Assembly: GCF_023078275.1 (NCBI RefSeq) | Contig: NC_062998.1 | Location: 19,543,916 to 19,607,915 of the forward strand | Source of the DNA: Leguminivora glycinivorella | Taxonomy: Eukaryota > Arthropoda > Insecta > Lepidoptera > Tortricidae | Length of the DNA: 64,000 nt | Reading direction: 5' to 3' | The notes under the pieces: model-generated | Told to the model about the DNA's origin: nothing | Seen by the model: only the letters and a program-made list of their open reading frames with translations | Databases searched by the model: none | Made by a program: the position numbers and the translations under genes | Part shown: positions 12,270 through 26,000 of the stretch, piece by piece | How positions within the stretch are numbered: position 1 is the first letter of the stretch | Layout: every line of letters starts with the position of its first letter

Positions 12270-12452
12270 TATCCATACTTACTAATATTATAAATGGGAA
12301 AGTGTCTGTTTGTTTGTCTGTCTTTCACGGCAAAACGGAGCGACGAAATTGACGTGATTTTTTAAGTGGAGATAGTTGAAGGGATGGAGAGTGACATAGG
12401 CTACTTTTTGTCTCTTTCTAACGCGAGCGAAGCCGCGGGCAAAAGCTAGTTA
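12270..12452 (+). mobile_element. Interspersed repeat R-A, copy 2
   Basis: Landmarks AATATTATAAATGGGAAAG and GCGAAGCCGCGGGCAAAAGC. Confidence 0.8.
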
Positions 12453-12592
12453 GCTAATAATTGGTGAGCATTAGACTTTTCGTTCGTTGCGACATCTATT
12501 GACAAGTAGCAGTACTGATAATTGACGCTACCTAGTTGACGCGAGATTGTCGCTAGATGTCACTTAACTATGTCCATACAAATAACCCGCAT

Positions 12593-12771
12593 TTACTGAT
12601 GTATGGTTACAACTCTTCCCATAAATTCCTCTATGGTGTTAGTGGAACTTACAGTAGGCTCATGAACCTTGGTGGCGAGGGTCTTGCGGAACGCGGACAG
12701 CCGCTTGGTGGTGTCGCTCGTGACACTCATCCCGCTGCGGTTTGATGAATTCGACGAGGAAAACACGGACT
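12593..12771 (-). CDS. Candidate CCDC39 C-terminal exon (Ser-rich tail)
   Basis: A CAG acceptor at 12774-12772 is followed by a frame rich in Ser, Thr and Asn (Ser-Val-Phe-Ser-Ser-Ser...) that ends in a stop at 12593. The family's tail is Ser/Arg-rich, so this fits. The Ser-rich frame needs an incoming phase of 0 or 1, while my exon 20 leaves phase 2. Either a small exon is missing or exon 20 ends elsewhere. A GTAAGT donor at about 12656 could also cut this exon short; the last ~50 bases lie in a mobile-element arm. Confidence 0.4.
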
Positions 12772-13481
12772 CTGAGGACAACATTCATTTAGTTAAGCTT
12801 CTGGTCGGCAGGCAACTGTTTCACCATGATACTTCGCCGTTCGTTGCTTGTACCAACAAATAAATAATGAAGTTGAGTACTAATCAACAACTTCTCATCA
12901 ACCCAGATATAATCACAAATTTGTGGTGAAACAGGTCACAGAATCAATAACATATTAAAACGTTGCTGTATTTCTACTATATCGTGTCTCTGTAGCTCTG
13001 CACAGAGCGTAAGGCGCAACAGGAGACTAGATTAAAATGCCTTGGTCACTCAAACAGGAACTCAAATTTATATGGATTTAACTATGGCCCAAACACAGGA
13101 TAAAACGCAACTATTACCGTCTTCCTCAGCAGGCATTCCAATATGCGCATCTGCATGCAACCTGGAACAAATAAAATGTATAATTTTAATGACATTCTTC
13201 TTATCTTTTATGTTTCATGAAACGAACACGTCATGTTTAGATAGTAAGATTCAGTGTGGTATCCTCAAAGCATATAATAGAGCGGACAAGTTGAGCATAC
13301 AGCTGTCGTTGTATGCGTGCGTGATGACACGATTCGGACAGGGAAATGATGCCCGTGTTTTACGCAATAGGAGCGTCCATCTACAAGTGAGTGTGGTGTT
13401 CAAGAAATTGCGACAGGCGTATTCAATACCAATCGCTCGGCATGTCCGATATCTTTCCTTATACTATATCTGTGGTATGGT

Positions 13482-13918
13482 GGTACTGTTCGACGAGGTG
13501 TGCGAGGCGCCGCGTCACGTGGCGCCGCAGGTCCACCGTGGCGACGATTGCTGTCGAGTGCTAATAGACGGCCACCGCGCCGGCACACGTTTGCGAGTAG
13601 CAGAGGGCTAGCTGTACAGGTCGATTCACGAAAGCTGGCACGAATGAAATGAACGAAACTTTGATTGTGTGAGTTCAAGAGCCACCATTTTATTGGTTAA
13701 TCTGTCACACACATGCATATTTTCATTCAAACATTCGTTCCATTCGTGCCAGCTCTTGTGAATTGACCTGTACAGTAAGGTTCCGTGACACGAGGTGCCT
13801 CAGGCGCCACCGGTGGCGCTGCAGGTCTGCGGAGGCGACCAGCGCGGCGAAGTGCGAGTACACGGCCGCTGCTATCGTACACGTCTCCGTGTAGTAGAGG
13901 GCAGTAAGATCCAGTGTG
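13482..13918 (-). repeat. Two decayed copies of exon 20
   Basis: Copies at about 13771-13918 and 13482-13618 keep the middle and 3' part of exon 20. The lower copy also keeps the acceptor CTGTACAG and the first bases of the exon. Both have indels that break the frame. Confidence 0.75.
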
Positions 13919-13922
13919 GTAC

Positions 13923-14098
13923 CGTTCCACGAGGTGCTTCAGGCGCCGCTGGTGGCGCGTCACGAGGCGCTGCAGGTCCGCGGCGGCCACGAGCGCGGCG
14001 AAGTGCGAGTACACGGCCGCCGTGTCCGCGCACGACTGCGCCAACGCCTCCAGCGCGCCGCTCGCCGCCTCCGAGTAGTCGCGGATCCAGAGGGCTAG
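13923..14098 (-). CDS. CCDC39: CCDC39 exon 20 (residues 835-892, tentative 3' border)
   Basis: The acceptor CTGTACAG is followed by an open frame starting Leu-Ala-Leu-Trp. The helix matches the family's last conserved segment only loosely. The donor chosen (GTACCA at 13922) is weak, and two decayed copies of this exon follow, so the 3' border may be wrong. Confidence 0.65.
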
Positions 14099-17000
14099 CT
14101 GTACAGAATACCAACCCTCTTTAACTTTCAATGCTATATCTTGTGTGTGCCTTCGTAGACTGAACACTTATGATACGTAGGCGCACGTAATATGTATCAT
14201 GTGTTTGAATATATCATCAACCCATACCTTGGGTGCCAAAATTCTAAATCAATCCTATATATTATTTAAAATATTGGCACCTTATTGATTAAAAATCAAA
14301 TAAATGAGGCAATAACGGGTCATATTTACTTACCTATTGATATTGGTATGGTCGACGGTACATTGAATCATGATAAAGTACTAACAACTACCTTTCTTTG
14401 ATATTTTCTTGTAAAGGGAATACAATCTTGTTTAGATTAGAATCTGTTATTTATAAGGAATCGTTCTAATAATAAAACCAACCTGGAATATGCGCCAGTC
14501 GTCGATATTATCAAAGATCTTCTTCGCACGTTTAGCGTTATTCTTGACTACTTCCAGCGCGTTCTGTAGACGGCCCTCGTGCTTCGCGATTCTATCCTTC
14601 AAGTTGTCCAATTCATTCTCACAGTCGGCCCTAATGAAGAGAATTATTTTAATAATTTAAAATCGTAAATGAGTAGCCTGCTGAGGCTCTATATTTTGAA
14701 TAATCTCCATTGGTCTATTATATGAAACAGTATACATAAATCCGAAGCTCACTGTACAAAGAAAACATACTGATTAGAAGTTTTAAGCACCTAGCTATGA
14801 CTGTCATATCATATTCATGGCGTTCCAAAATTAAAGCGTAACTGGTCTTCTGGTACATCAGGCGTCCATAGATTACAGTGGTCACTTTCCATCAGGCGGA
14901 CCGTACATCTGTTAGCCAACGACGTGGTATTAAAAAAAACGTACGTATACTCCACTTTAGAAGCAGTGAATTTATTCTTAGCGTCTACGATACATGATTG
15001 CCTCTGCTCTAGCTCCTAGCAGTGCTAGCGAACTCGTTGTACCTACAAGTCTTTGAACTAGCCACGTACGTTGTACTACACTATCCAGGGGGGTTACCAT
15101 GACGTACTAAAGACGTTCAGTTTAGGTTGAGAGAAAGGGACACAGCTATAGCAGTTACATAGCTCCGTCCCTCTCTCTCAACCTAAACTGAACGGCTTTA
15201 GTACGTCATGGTAACCCCCAGGTGTGAGACATGATTGACATGACTACTCACTGCCGCTGTTCCAGCTGCTTGCACTTGTCATGCAGCGCGGTGGCGCGAG
15301 CGCTCGCGTCCTGCACGCGCGCCTCCATGGAAGCGATCGCGTTGTACAGGTCTTTGAGCTCGTCGCGTATTTCATAGTACTTCTTCATGAGCTCCTCTAG
15401 CTCCTGGATTTCGGGTGCTGTGGAACAGATATTGTATCAGGCAAAAAGCACAAAAGAATCGACCATATCCATATTAATCTAATATTATAAATGGGAAAGT
15501 GTGTCTGTTTGTTTGTCCGTCTTTCACAGCAATACGGAGCGACAAATTGACGTGAGTGGAGACATTTGAAGAGATAAAGAGTGACATAGGCTGCTTATTG
15601 TCTCTTTCTAACCCCCACTTTCCAAAAATGGGGTGGAATTTTGTATGGAGCATTCCTCAATTTTCGAATTTAACGCGGGCAAAAGCTGGTGTCAAATATT
15701 TTTATTTAGTGGTAAAGTGTGTCGAGAAGTTCATATGGAATGGAGCTCAGCGCGGCCTTCAGCACACAGGTTTCGCCACTGTGGCTAGTGCGGGTACTGA
15801 CTGTCCTGCGCGAGCGGCGAGATGTGGTGCAGGAAGTGCGTGTGCGCGGCGTGCACGACGCGCAGCGTGGCCTCCAGCGCGGAGATGTCTCGCTCCTGTA
15901 CAGGTGTCGCCACTGTGGCTAGTGCGGGTACTGACTGTCCTGCGCGAGCGGCGAGATGTGGTGCAGGAAGTGCGTGTGCGCGGCGTGCACGACGCGCAGC
16001 GTGGCCTCCAGCGCGGAGATGTATCGCTCCTGTACAGGTGTCGCCACTGTGGCTAGTGCGGGTACTGACTGTCCTGCGCGAGCGGCGAGATGTGGTGCAG
16101 GAAGTGCGTGTGCGCGGCGTGCACGACGCGCAGCGTGGCCTCCAGCGCGGAGATGTATCGCTCCTGTACAGGTGTCGCCACTGTGGCTAGTGCGGGTACT
16201 GACTGTCCTGCGCGAGCGGCGAGATGTGGTGCAGGAAGTGCGTGTGCGCGGCGTGCACGACGCGCAGCGTGGCCTCCAGCGCGGAGATGTATCGCTCCTG
16301 TACAGGTGTCGCCACTGTGGCTAGTGCGGGTACTGACTGTCCTGCGCGAGCGGCGAGATGTGGTGCAGGAAGTGCGTGTGCGCGGCGTGCACGACGCGCA
16401 GCGTGGCCTCCAGCGCGGAGATGTCTCGCTCCTGTACAGGTGTCGCCACTGTGGCTAGTGCGGGTACTGACTGTCCGGCGCGAGCGGCGAGATGTGGTGC
16501 AGGAAGTGCGTGTGCGCGGCGTGCACGACGCGCAGCGTGGCCTCCAGCGCGGAGATGTATCGCTCCTGTACAGGTGTCGCCACTGTGGCTAGTGCGGGTA
16601 CTGACTGTCCTGCGCGAGCGGCGAGATGTGGTGCAGGAAGTGCGTGTGCGCGGCGTGCACGACGCGCAGCGTGGCCTCCAGCGCGGAGATGTATCGCTGC
16701 TGTACAGGTGTCGCCACTGTGGCTAGTGCGGGTACTGACTGTCCTGCGCGAGCGGCGAGATGTGGTGCAGGAAGTGCGTGTGCGCGGCGTGCACGACGCG
16801 CAGCGTGGCCTCCAGCGCGGAGATGTCTCGCTCCTGCCGCCCGATGTCCACGTCTAATGCCGCGCCGCGCTCGCGCAGCTCCGCTCGCTCCGCTGCGAAC
16901 TGTTCATAACGATGAGTCAAACAAAACATGCTAAGAATATTTACACATTGATTGGTGTTTAGTGCGCGTTTAAGGAGACTGGGTGGCAAATATCGAACAT

Positions 17001-20000
17001 GGAATTGAGAGTTAAGAGCGCTATGACAAAAAAAGGCGATATATTGTAAAATGCACAATATTTATGTTATCCATTTGTCGTTATAATATTTTATCATGAT
17101 TTTTTGCCAATTTTTTGAAAACTAGCCTTCCTGTCGCTATTTTACCGGCGACGGACGCCTGCGATTTCAGTGCCGCGCCGGAGCTCGAGCAGGTAAGACG
17201 TATGTCGCTTTGGTCTCCGAGTTTTCATCGCAAACGTCGAGAATATTTATTGTTGTGTGGGTCGGACGCCTTGTTTCTACACGGGCTATCCTCGCATTGT
17301 GTGTGTGTAAACAGCGACCAACGAATTTGATCCTAGATCCGTAAATATTTGCTTTTGTAATACTTTGTTATGTTTGAATGTTAAAGTATTACAACGTTGT
17401 GATGATAAAAATGTGAAAATTACAATACGGTCAAGATGATAAGACACCTCAAGATGGTACTCGGGATCTGATGATGGAGCCAGAAGGTGGTCACCAGTAC
17501 CAGTGAACCATGTAAGTAAACGACTTCGTGTTTAGGCTCGTTGGGTTCGTCTCAACAAGACCTTTGACAAGAGGTGGTACTCAGGGTCTGATGATGGAGC
17601 CAGATGGTGGTCACCAGTACCAATGAACCATATAACTAAACCCAGAGATGGGGAAATCGTAATCGATTCCGGATTACACGATTACTTGATTTTACTATGT
17701 AATCTGACACTACTGGGTGTCAGATTACTTGTAATGTAATCAAGTGAAACGGTAAATTACCATTACATGTAAAGGAATCACTAATCATCTATACAATCAT
17801 TACTATTACCAATAACTCGGAATCATAGTCGATTCAAAATAACTGAAATTATTGACTTGATTACTTTCAGATTACGAATATGTAGTACCTCAGATTGCCG
17901 ACTGTCACTTTGACACAAAAGTCATCATGGGTGTCGTAAAATAGGTTTTAGGGGTGCTGATTCCAAAATTAATGACCAATGTGGAATCTGACATTGCTGA
18001 CTGTCACTTTGACACAAAAGTCGTCATGGGTGTCGTAAAATAGGTTTAGGGGGTGCTGATTCCAAAATTAATGACCAATGTGGAATCTGACATTGCTGAC
18101 TGTCACTTTGACACAAAAGTCGTCATGGGTGTCGTAAAATAGGTTTTAGGGGGTGCTGATTCCAAAATTAATGACCAATGTTCAATCTGACATTGCTGAC
18201 TGTCACTCTGACACAAAAGTCGTCATGGGTGTCGTAAAATAGGTTTTAGGAGGTGCTGATTCCAAAATTAATGACCAATGTTCAATCTGACATTGCTGAC
18301 TGTCACTCTGACACAAAAGTCGTCATGGGTGTCGTAAAATAGGTTTTAGGGGGTGCTGATTCCAAAATTAATGACCAATTTGGAATCTGACATTGCTGAC
18401 TGTCACTTTGACACAAAAGTCGTCATGGGTGTCGTAAAATAGGTTTTAGGGGGTGCTGATTCCAAAATTAATGACCAATGTGGAATCTGACATTGCTGAC
18501 TGTCACTTTGACACAAAAGTCGTCATGGGTGTCGTAAAATAGGTTTTAGGGGGTGCTGATTCCAAAATTAATGACCAATGTTCAATCTGACATTGCTGAC
18601 TGTCACTCTGACACAAAAGTCGTCATGGGTGTCGTAAAATAGGTTTTAGGGGATGCTGATTCCAAAATTAATGACCAATGTTCAATCTGACATTTCTGAC
18701 TGTCACTTTGACACAAAAGTCGTCATGGGTGTCGTAAAATAGGTTTTAGGGGTGCTGATTCCAAAATTAGTGACCAATTTGGAATCTGACATTGCTGACT
18801 GTCACTTTGACACAAAAGTCGTCATGGGTGTCGTCAAATAGGTATCCGGAGGTGTTTGAAAACTAATGACCAATTTGGAATCTGACACTGTTGACTGTCA
18901 CTTTGACACAAAAGTGATCATGGGTGTCTTCAAATAGGTTTTCATGGGTACTGATCTCAATATTAATGATCAATTTGGAATCTGACATTGCTGACTGTCA
19001 CTTTGACATAAAAGTCGTTATGGGTGTCGTCAAATAGGTTTCCAGGGGTACTGTGCAATGTCAGGTTCCAAATCGGTCATAACTTTTTAAATCATTTCAT
19101 TAATTTTGGAATCAGTACCCCCTAAAAACTATTTGACTACACCCATGATTCCTTTTGTGTCAAAATGACAATTAGCACTGTGAGATTCCAAAATAGTCGT
19201 TAATTTTGGAATCAGCACCCCCGGAAACCTTTTTGACGACACCCATGACGACTTTTGTGTCAAAGTGACAGTCAGCAATGTCAAGATTCCAAATCGGTCA
19301 TTAATTTTCAAATCAGCACCTCCGAAACCTATTTGACGACACCCATGATGACTTTTGTGTCAAAGTGACAGTCAGCAATGTTAGATTCCACATTAGTCAT
19401 TATTTTTGGAATCAGCACCCCTAAAACCTATTTTACGACACCCATGATGACTTTTGTGTCAAAGTGGCAGTCAGCAATGTTAGATTCCACATTGGTCATT
19501 ATTTTTGGAATCAGCACCCCTAAAACCAATTTTACGACACCCATGACGACTTTTGTGTCAAAGTGACAGTCAGCAATGTCAGATTCCACATTGTTCATTA
19601 ATTTTGGAATCAGCACCCCCGCAAACCTATTTGACGACACCCATGACGACTTTTGTGTCAAAGTGACAGTCAGCAATGTCAGATTCCACATTGGTCATTA
19701 ATTTTGGAATCAGCACCCCCTAAAACCAATTTTACGACACCCATGACGACTTTTGTGTCAAAGTGACAGTCAGCAATGTCAGATTCCACATTGTTCATTA
19801 ATTTTGGAATCAGCACCCCCTAGAACCTATTTTACGACACCCATGACGACTTTTGTGTCAAAGTGACAGTCAGCAATGTCAGATTCCACATTGTTCATTA
19901 ATTTTGGAATCAGCACCCCCGCAAACCTATTTGACGACACCCATGACGACTTTTGTGTCAAAGTGACAGTCAGCAATGTCAGATTCCACATTGGTCATTA

Positions 20001-23000
20001 ATTTTGGAATCAGCACCCCTAAAACTAATTTTACGACACCCATGACGACTTTTGTGTCAAAGTGACAGTCAGCAATGTCAGATTCCACATTGTTCATTAA
20101 TTTTGGAATCAGCACCCCCGCAAACCTATTTGACGACACCCATGACGACTTTTGTGTCAAAGTGACAGTCAGCAATGTCAGATTCCACATTGGTCATTAA
20201 TTTTGGAATCAGCACCCCCTAAAACCTATTTTACGACACCCATGATGACTTTTGTGTCAAAGTGACAGTCAGCAATGTCAGATTCCAAATCGGTCATTAA
20301 TTTTTAAATCAGCACACCCGAAAACCTATACTCGTGGTATATGCACTTGAAATGTGAAAGTGAAAATGCTAGAATGACATGTAAACCACGAAGTTGTATA
20401 GTCATGTTGTTCATTGGTATTGGTGACCACCATCTGGCTCCATCATCAGACCCTGAGCACCACCTTGAAGTAATTAGAATTGTATTTGTCTTATTTTATC
20501 ATCATATTAATATATACTTTACTCTAATACTTATCATATAACAAAAGCAAATATTTGGGATGGGATAGTTAGAAAGGTATTTAAAACATGGATTAATGAC
20601 GAGAAAATACTATACTACTAACTTTTATTTTGAAGAAGGTCACAGACAACTGCTGCCCAGACTCATCCTTGCCCAGTGAAGCAATAAAGATGTCATATCT
20701 GTAAATTAAATAAGATGTAATTACTTTGAGGTAATATATATTGATTATTGGCTTGGCCACCTGGAAAGGATGGGAGAGGATCGTGGTGTGAAAAGAGCAT
20801 ATGTGGGACGCCCGGGTGGAAAACGTCCGCGTGGGCGTCCCAGATATCGCTAGTGCGAGGAAGCCCTGAAAGACCTGTCCGCACTTGGTGTACCCAACTG
20901 GCGTAAAGTGGCGCAGGATAGGGCAGAGTGGCGATCTCTTGTGTCGGAGGCCAAGATCCTTTTTGGGTCGCTGAGCCAGTGAAGAAGTAAGTAAGTAAGT
21001 AATATATATTGAGTTATAATAAATCCATACTAATCCATACTAATATTATAAATGGGAAAGTGTGTGTGTCTGTTTGTTTGTCCGTCTTTCACGGCAAAAC
21101 GGAGCGTCGAATTGACTTGATTTTTTAAGTGGAGATAGTTGAAGGGATGGAGAATGACATAGGCTACTTTTTGTCTCTTTCTAACGCGAGCGAAGCCGCG
21201 GGCAAAAGATATGGCAAAGTATGTATAATATATGTCAGAACCTGTCGTGAATTCGTCTGTCAAATACATTTGCTTACAGGTCTACAACGGGTTACCCCCT
21301 AACCTATTCTTGACCTACACCGAGTCCAATAAGTCCGAATACTCACATTTTACCTCAGTTCTAAAGATATAGGGATCACAGGCCATCAAATTCTTATTTA
21401 AACTAAAGAGTATATTCCTCTTAATAAAATACAAGCACAAAGTACATGAAATTTCCGAAGTGTCTAAGAAAAACAAAGAGGTAAAGTGCCAACAAAATAC
21501 TTGCTCGGCACGCAGGTGAAGAGTTATGTTTTATAAGGAGAATCTGTATGTGATAAAACAGATGCCACGTGTCCAAAATAAACTATTATGGGTACCGAGG
21601 ATAGATAACGTTCCGGGCAACTAGAAAAATGTGCCTAGGTTCCAGAGCTCACCATCGGCCCAGGTGTGGGATGCAGTATGTAAGCGAGGTAAACTACCTT
21701 CAGTACTTACAGATAAAAAATTAAAATTTAAAATTTAAAATTTATTTATTTCAAGTAACACAACTCATAATTTACAATAAAATATAAAAAACACACAGAC
21801 ACAACACACATACTAAAAAGTCAAGCAGCTGTGATTGACACACTGATAGGATAACCCTTATCTATAGTTATTCCTCACTGTGTCAACCACAGGTGCATGA
21901 AGCCCACAACAAAATGCGACATAAGGGCAAAACCTGTTCGCAATCATTGACATGACGCTGTTGGAGCTGGAGCGCACACGCCGCACCAGAGATGCAGCCC
22001 GCAGGCGCATAGTAGCTTTAAAACATGCCACACGCGCCTCCGCGAACATCCCCGATGCGCTGCAGTATCGCGGCAGCCCCATCAGCGCCCTAAATGCATT
22101 ATTATATTGTACTTGTAGGGCCTTATACGATTTAAGATTGAACTTTCGCCATAGACTGCAGGTATAAATGTTGACTCTACCCCAAACACCATGTACTGAC
22201 TTTTCTCAACATTATACTTAAGTCCGTGCGAGTGAGCATACTCCTCACATACCTTCAGTAACCTTCTGATGCCACAAACTGACGCACTCAACAGCACCAT
22301 GTCGTCTGCATAACTCAAATTGTTCACATTAACCCCATCTATATGACAGCCGGCATGCATGGTGCTGAGCGCTACAATAAGGTCATTCATATACAGGTTG
22401 AAAAGTGATGGTGAGCTTAATCCCCCCTGTCTCACTCCACACCTCAACCTGTACGGCTCAGACAATGTACCTGCCCATTTCACGTTATTGATCTGGTTTC
22501 CATACCAATATCTGAATATACTTATAAGATCAGGCGCTAAGTTAATTCCCTCTAGTTTCTTCCAAAGCAATTCGTAGGAAACCAGATCAAACGCTTTCGA
22601 TAAATCAAGGTAACAAGCATAGACCGGAGTATTCCTATCAACATAGTACGCGGCAGTATGCTTAAGGCACAGGATAGCGCTTTCAGTTGACAGCCCAGGC
22701 CTAAACCCGAACTGGTTGTCATGCAACGAAAGGTTTTTACTCAACTATACATTAAGCACACCGTCCAGTACCTTTGCAATAACAGTAGCAAGAGATATTG
22801 GTCTATAGTTCGATTTACTAGTTAGGTCTCCGGTCTTGTTTTTCACTACTGGTATTACAAGGGTTCTTATTAAGTCACTTGGCAGGTACGAATGGGATAT
22901 ACAGAGAGAATAAAACAATGCAAGTACACGTGAAATATGACACCCAGCATAGCGTAGATGTTCCACACTGAGGCCATTAGTAAGGCGGCGGAATTGAAAA

Positions 23001-26000
23001 AAGTCGTCTAGTTTTGAAGTTGATGTGACTGGAGAGTATACTGTTGACAAGTGATATCGTTGTGATCGGTAGACTTTACTGAGTACGAAATAATGACTTG
23101 TCGCATTCTCAGACTGTGGGGGGGTTAACTATGACGTTACAAAGATCCCGGTCCCGGGTTTCAATTTTTTGCCAATTTGTCTAGAACCCCTTATCCAATT
23201 TTGAAAAATGAGGTGTCGATTGAAAGCGTATAACATGCTGATTAAGATTTCTTATACGTGAAAAGTATAGTTTTGTTAGTTATTTTTTAATTAACAATAA
23301 TGCAAAAAATCCTTTTTTTTTACTCTCTTTTTTGATTTTTGTGACTCAAAAAGGCAATGAAAACGGCCACTTAGCTAAAAAATATGTTATATAAATCATT
23401 TAACTACATTATTAAGCTATCTGTTGCTTTTTAAATTTCTACGATCGGATAATAAATAAGCAAACTACAACCACATACCTGTAGGCGGGGAGTACCGCTT
23501 GACACGCGTTCCCATACATTCGGCGTCTACCAAATTACACCTCGCGCAAAATTCGTTTCAAGCAGATATACCTCTAATCTTATTCATCGTAACCTACCAA
23601 TATTGGTATCATTTGAAAGTACAATTAAAGTACTTTAAGAAACAATGTCAATCATTTTCTTAAAATCAATAATCGCCGGTCTGCGGTGGTTACAAAGGAA
23701 AAAGTGGGTATGCAATTTGACTGGTTTCCTAGGTTTGATACCCTATACGAGTTTAAAAGGGGAGGTAAAGGTGACATATGGGTTGTTCTCTGGCCTAAAA
23801 GCTATACAGAGGGTCAGGGGAGAAAAAACTAGGGTTTAAGTTTAGTTTTAAGGTATTTTTTCTTTTATTTGTTGATTTTATTGTGTTTAATTTTTTTGTA
23901 ATTTTATCAAGGATACACGTTGGTTTCTTTTGCTGAAAATTCCCTTTTTTATGAGAAATGTTATGAATTTCATGGCATATTCCGATAGAGACTAAAATTA
24001 ACTTTCAAATAAGGCCACATAGTCATACTTTTACTTATATAATATTAAGGGTAATACCAAGTAATACCGTTTGAACTCAAACGACTTAGAGGTGCGGTTT
24101 TTTGACCCAGTAGGTATTAAAAAGTAATCGTAAAATCAAAACGATTGGACTTCGGTCGTTATACACATTAAATCACTAAAATTAAGTTACCTTTAATGTT
24201 TTAGTAATTATAATCCTCACTTTTAGCCACTTTTCTCAAAACGTAATTATTCAACAGAAGTCAAGATAACATTAAGAGCATATTTATTATTAATAATGCG
24301 TTATAAATATGAAATAGTTGTTGAGGTACACTTTTTAAGTACATGAAGCTTAGGGTGTTTCATATTTGTATGGGAAAAATAAAATTGTGATATTTTTTCT
24401 GACTTCGCTCGGCTTTCGGTTCTAGCTTATCTTAAACGCATATATACCAAATTTCAAGTGATTTGGACGTTGTTTAGAGGTCGCGCTTGATGAACAGTTT
24501 GAAAGAAAGTCACTAAAAAGTAATGTTATTCAATTTTATTACCAAATAAAACAATAGAGTACTTGTAAATTATTTTTAAGTAAAAGTAAATTTATTAAAC
24601 TTAAAATACAACAGTTGTAACATCCATGCTTGATAAAAGAAAGTCATCATCATCATAATTTAGCTTACAAATGTAAGCCGCAATCTTATCTTCTGTTCGC
24701 TTAAGTAGTAGGTAAGTAGTAACGCATTTTCTGTGATGTTCGACACCGATGTTTTGCTCTTTATCTTAGTTAATTTCTATTATTAAATATATTCTCCTCT
24801 TTGCGGTATCATAGACTATTGTCAGACTATCGACCAAGTCTCTGGTGTTAGGGCTACAATAATCGCTAACATCCTGGACATTAAATAGTTCGAAAACAAA
24901 AATCACAAAGGTAAGTACGGTCTATGTCCCGGTAAATATACTTAAGTCAAAGAACGATCTTGTTTTCTTCTTTGTCGTTACACTCTTGGCAGAGTGGTAG
25001 TCGTCACATCAGGGGTAGTAGCAAGCTTAACAATGCATGGCCATTTGCAAGGGCATTCGTAGAGTGGGCCACTGAATGCAGCCTTGACTTGGCCGGTCCA
25101 TAGCATCTGAACCTTGTCCAGGACACTCCTAGCTTTCTTCTGCAGCACCACATTTCTAGGACATCTATCTTCTTTTCCCTTGAAGTCCATGTCTCAGCAC
25201 CGTAAAGAAGTATGGGAAAATTGGGAGATACTAATGCCCTGACAAGTCGCATTTTAGTGGCATTTGTGATGTTTCTTTTTCTCCATATTTTCCTGAGCCG
25301 GTCCATGGCGGACCTGGTGATAGCCATGTGCTGCTTGATTTCTTCCACCTATCCTGTTATTAGTGCCTTGAGAGGGCCGATAGACCACTGCTTCATGCCA
25401 AAAACAGGACAAAAAATCAACAAAACTTGTTCCTTAGAAGGAAGTCGAGCGTCCAAAAAAATGACCATAAGGAACTATGCCTAGAAACTAAATGTCACGA
25501 CTACTACTCATTTTTAAAAAAGAACTTTCTTCAATATAGACACTACTCATTAAAATCACTTTTAAACCACCTCCTACAAAAAGTTACATAAGTTTTGTTC
25601 CTAGCCTCTCCTGCGCCCATAGTAACTTCTTCAGACAAAAGTTGCCACAGAGCGCGACCTCTAAATATTGTCCGATTTCCCTGATTTTTGGTATATGGGC
25701 TCTGTATAGGTGTAGAACCAAGAAGAAAAGCGAAGTCAAAGATAAATCAAAATTTTGGAAAAATGAAACACCCTAATGAAGCTCCTGCAAATACACTCAG
25801 TATCATAAAAATCACACATCTCAATCGTTTGCGTTGAAGCAGTATTGACCAACATATTAGAGAGCAGGGCACGCAGGCCGCCTCGTAAGACTATGTGTGG
25901 CACTGAGGAACCAGTAAAGTCAGGTCGATGGACTGCTACACTGCTGCCCCGCTTGCACTACTTCGCCGGGGCTATTACCCTTAATATTATATAAGTAAAA

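Larger units (their letters stand above)
11121..12645. mobile_element. Nested palindromic element
   Basis: The outer arms share GGGAAGAGTTGTAACCATAC (11152 onward) and its inverse near 12600. After removing the 11186-12101 insert the arms continue into GGGTTATTTG and AAGTGACATCTAGCGACAAT, about 130 bp in all. The centre holds an R-A repeat (12270-12452). Confidence 0.75.

Noticed and set aside
13042..13611. 189-residue plus-strand frame
   Set aside because: It overlaps decayed exon 20 copies in antisense and has no recognisable domain.
15822..16934. Seven overlapping ~122-residue plus-strand frames, all alike
   Set aside because: They are the antisense of the exon 17 tandem array; GC-rich repeats lack stops by chance. 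The minus strand is the real coding strand.
19129..20190. Minus-strand frames of 60-87 residues with repeating protein pattern
   Set aside because: They follow the ~100-bp satellite unit; period and identity explain them, and no start or splice context exists.
17427..20470. CRISPR-like array of regular repeats
   Set aside because: Units are contiguous 100-bp satellite copies without unique spacers, in a eukaryotic intron.
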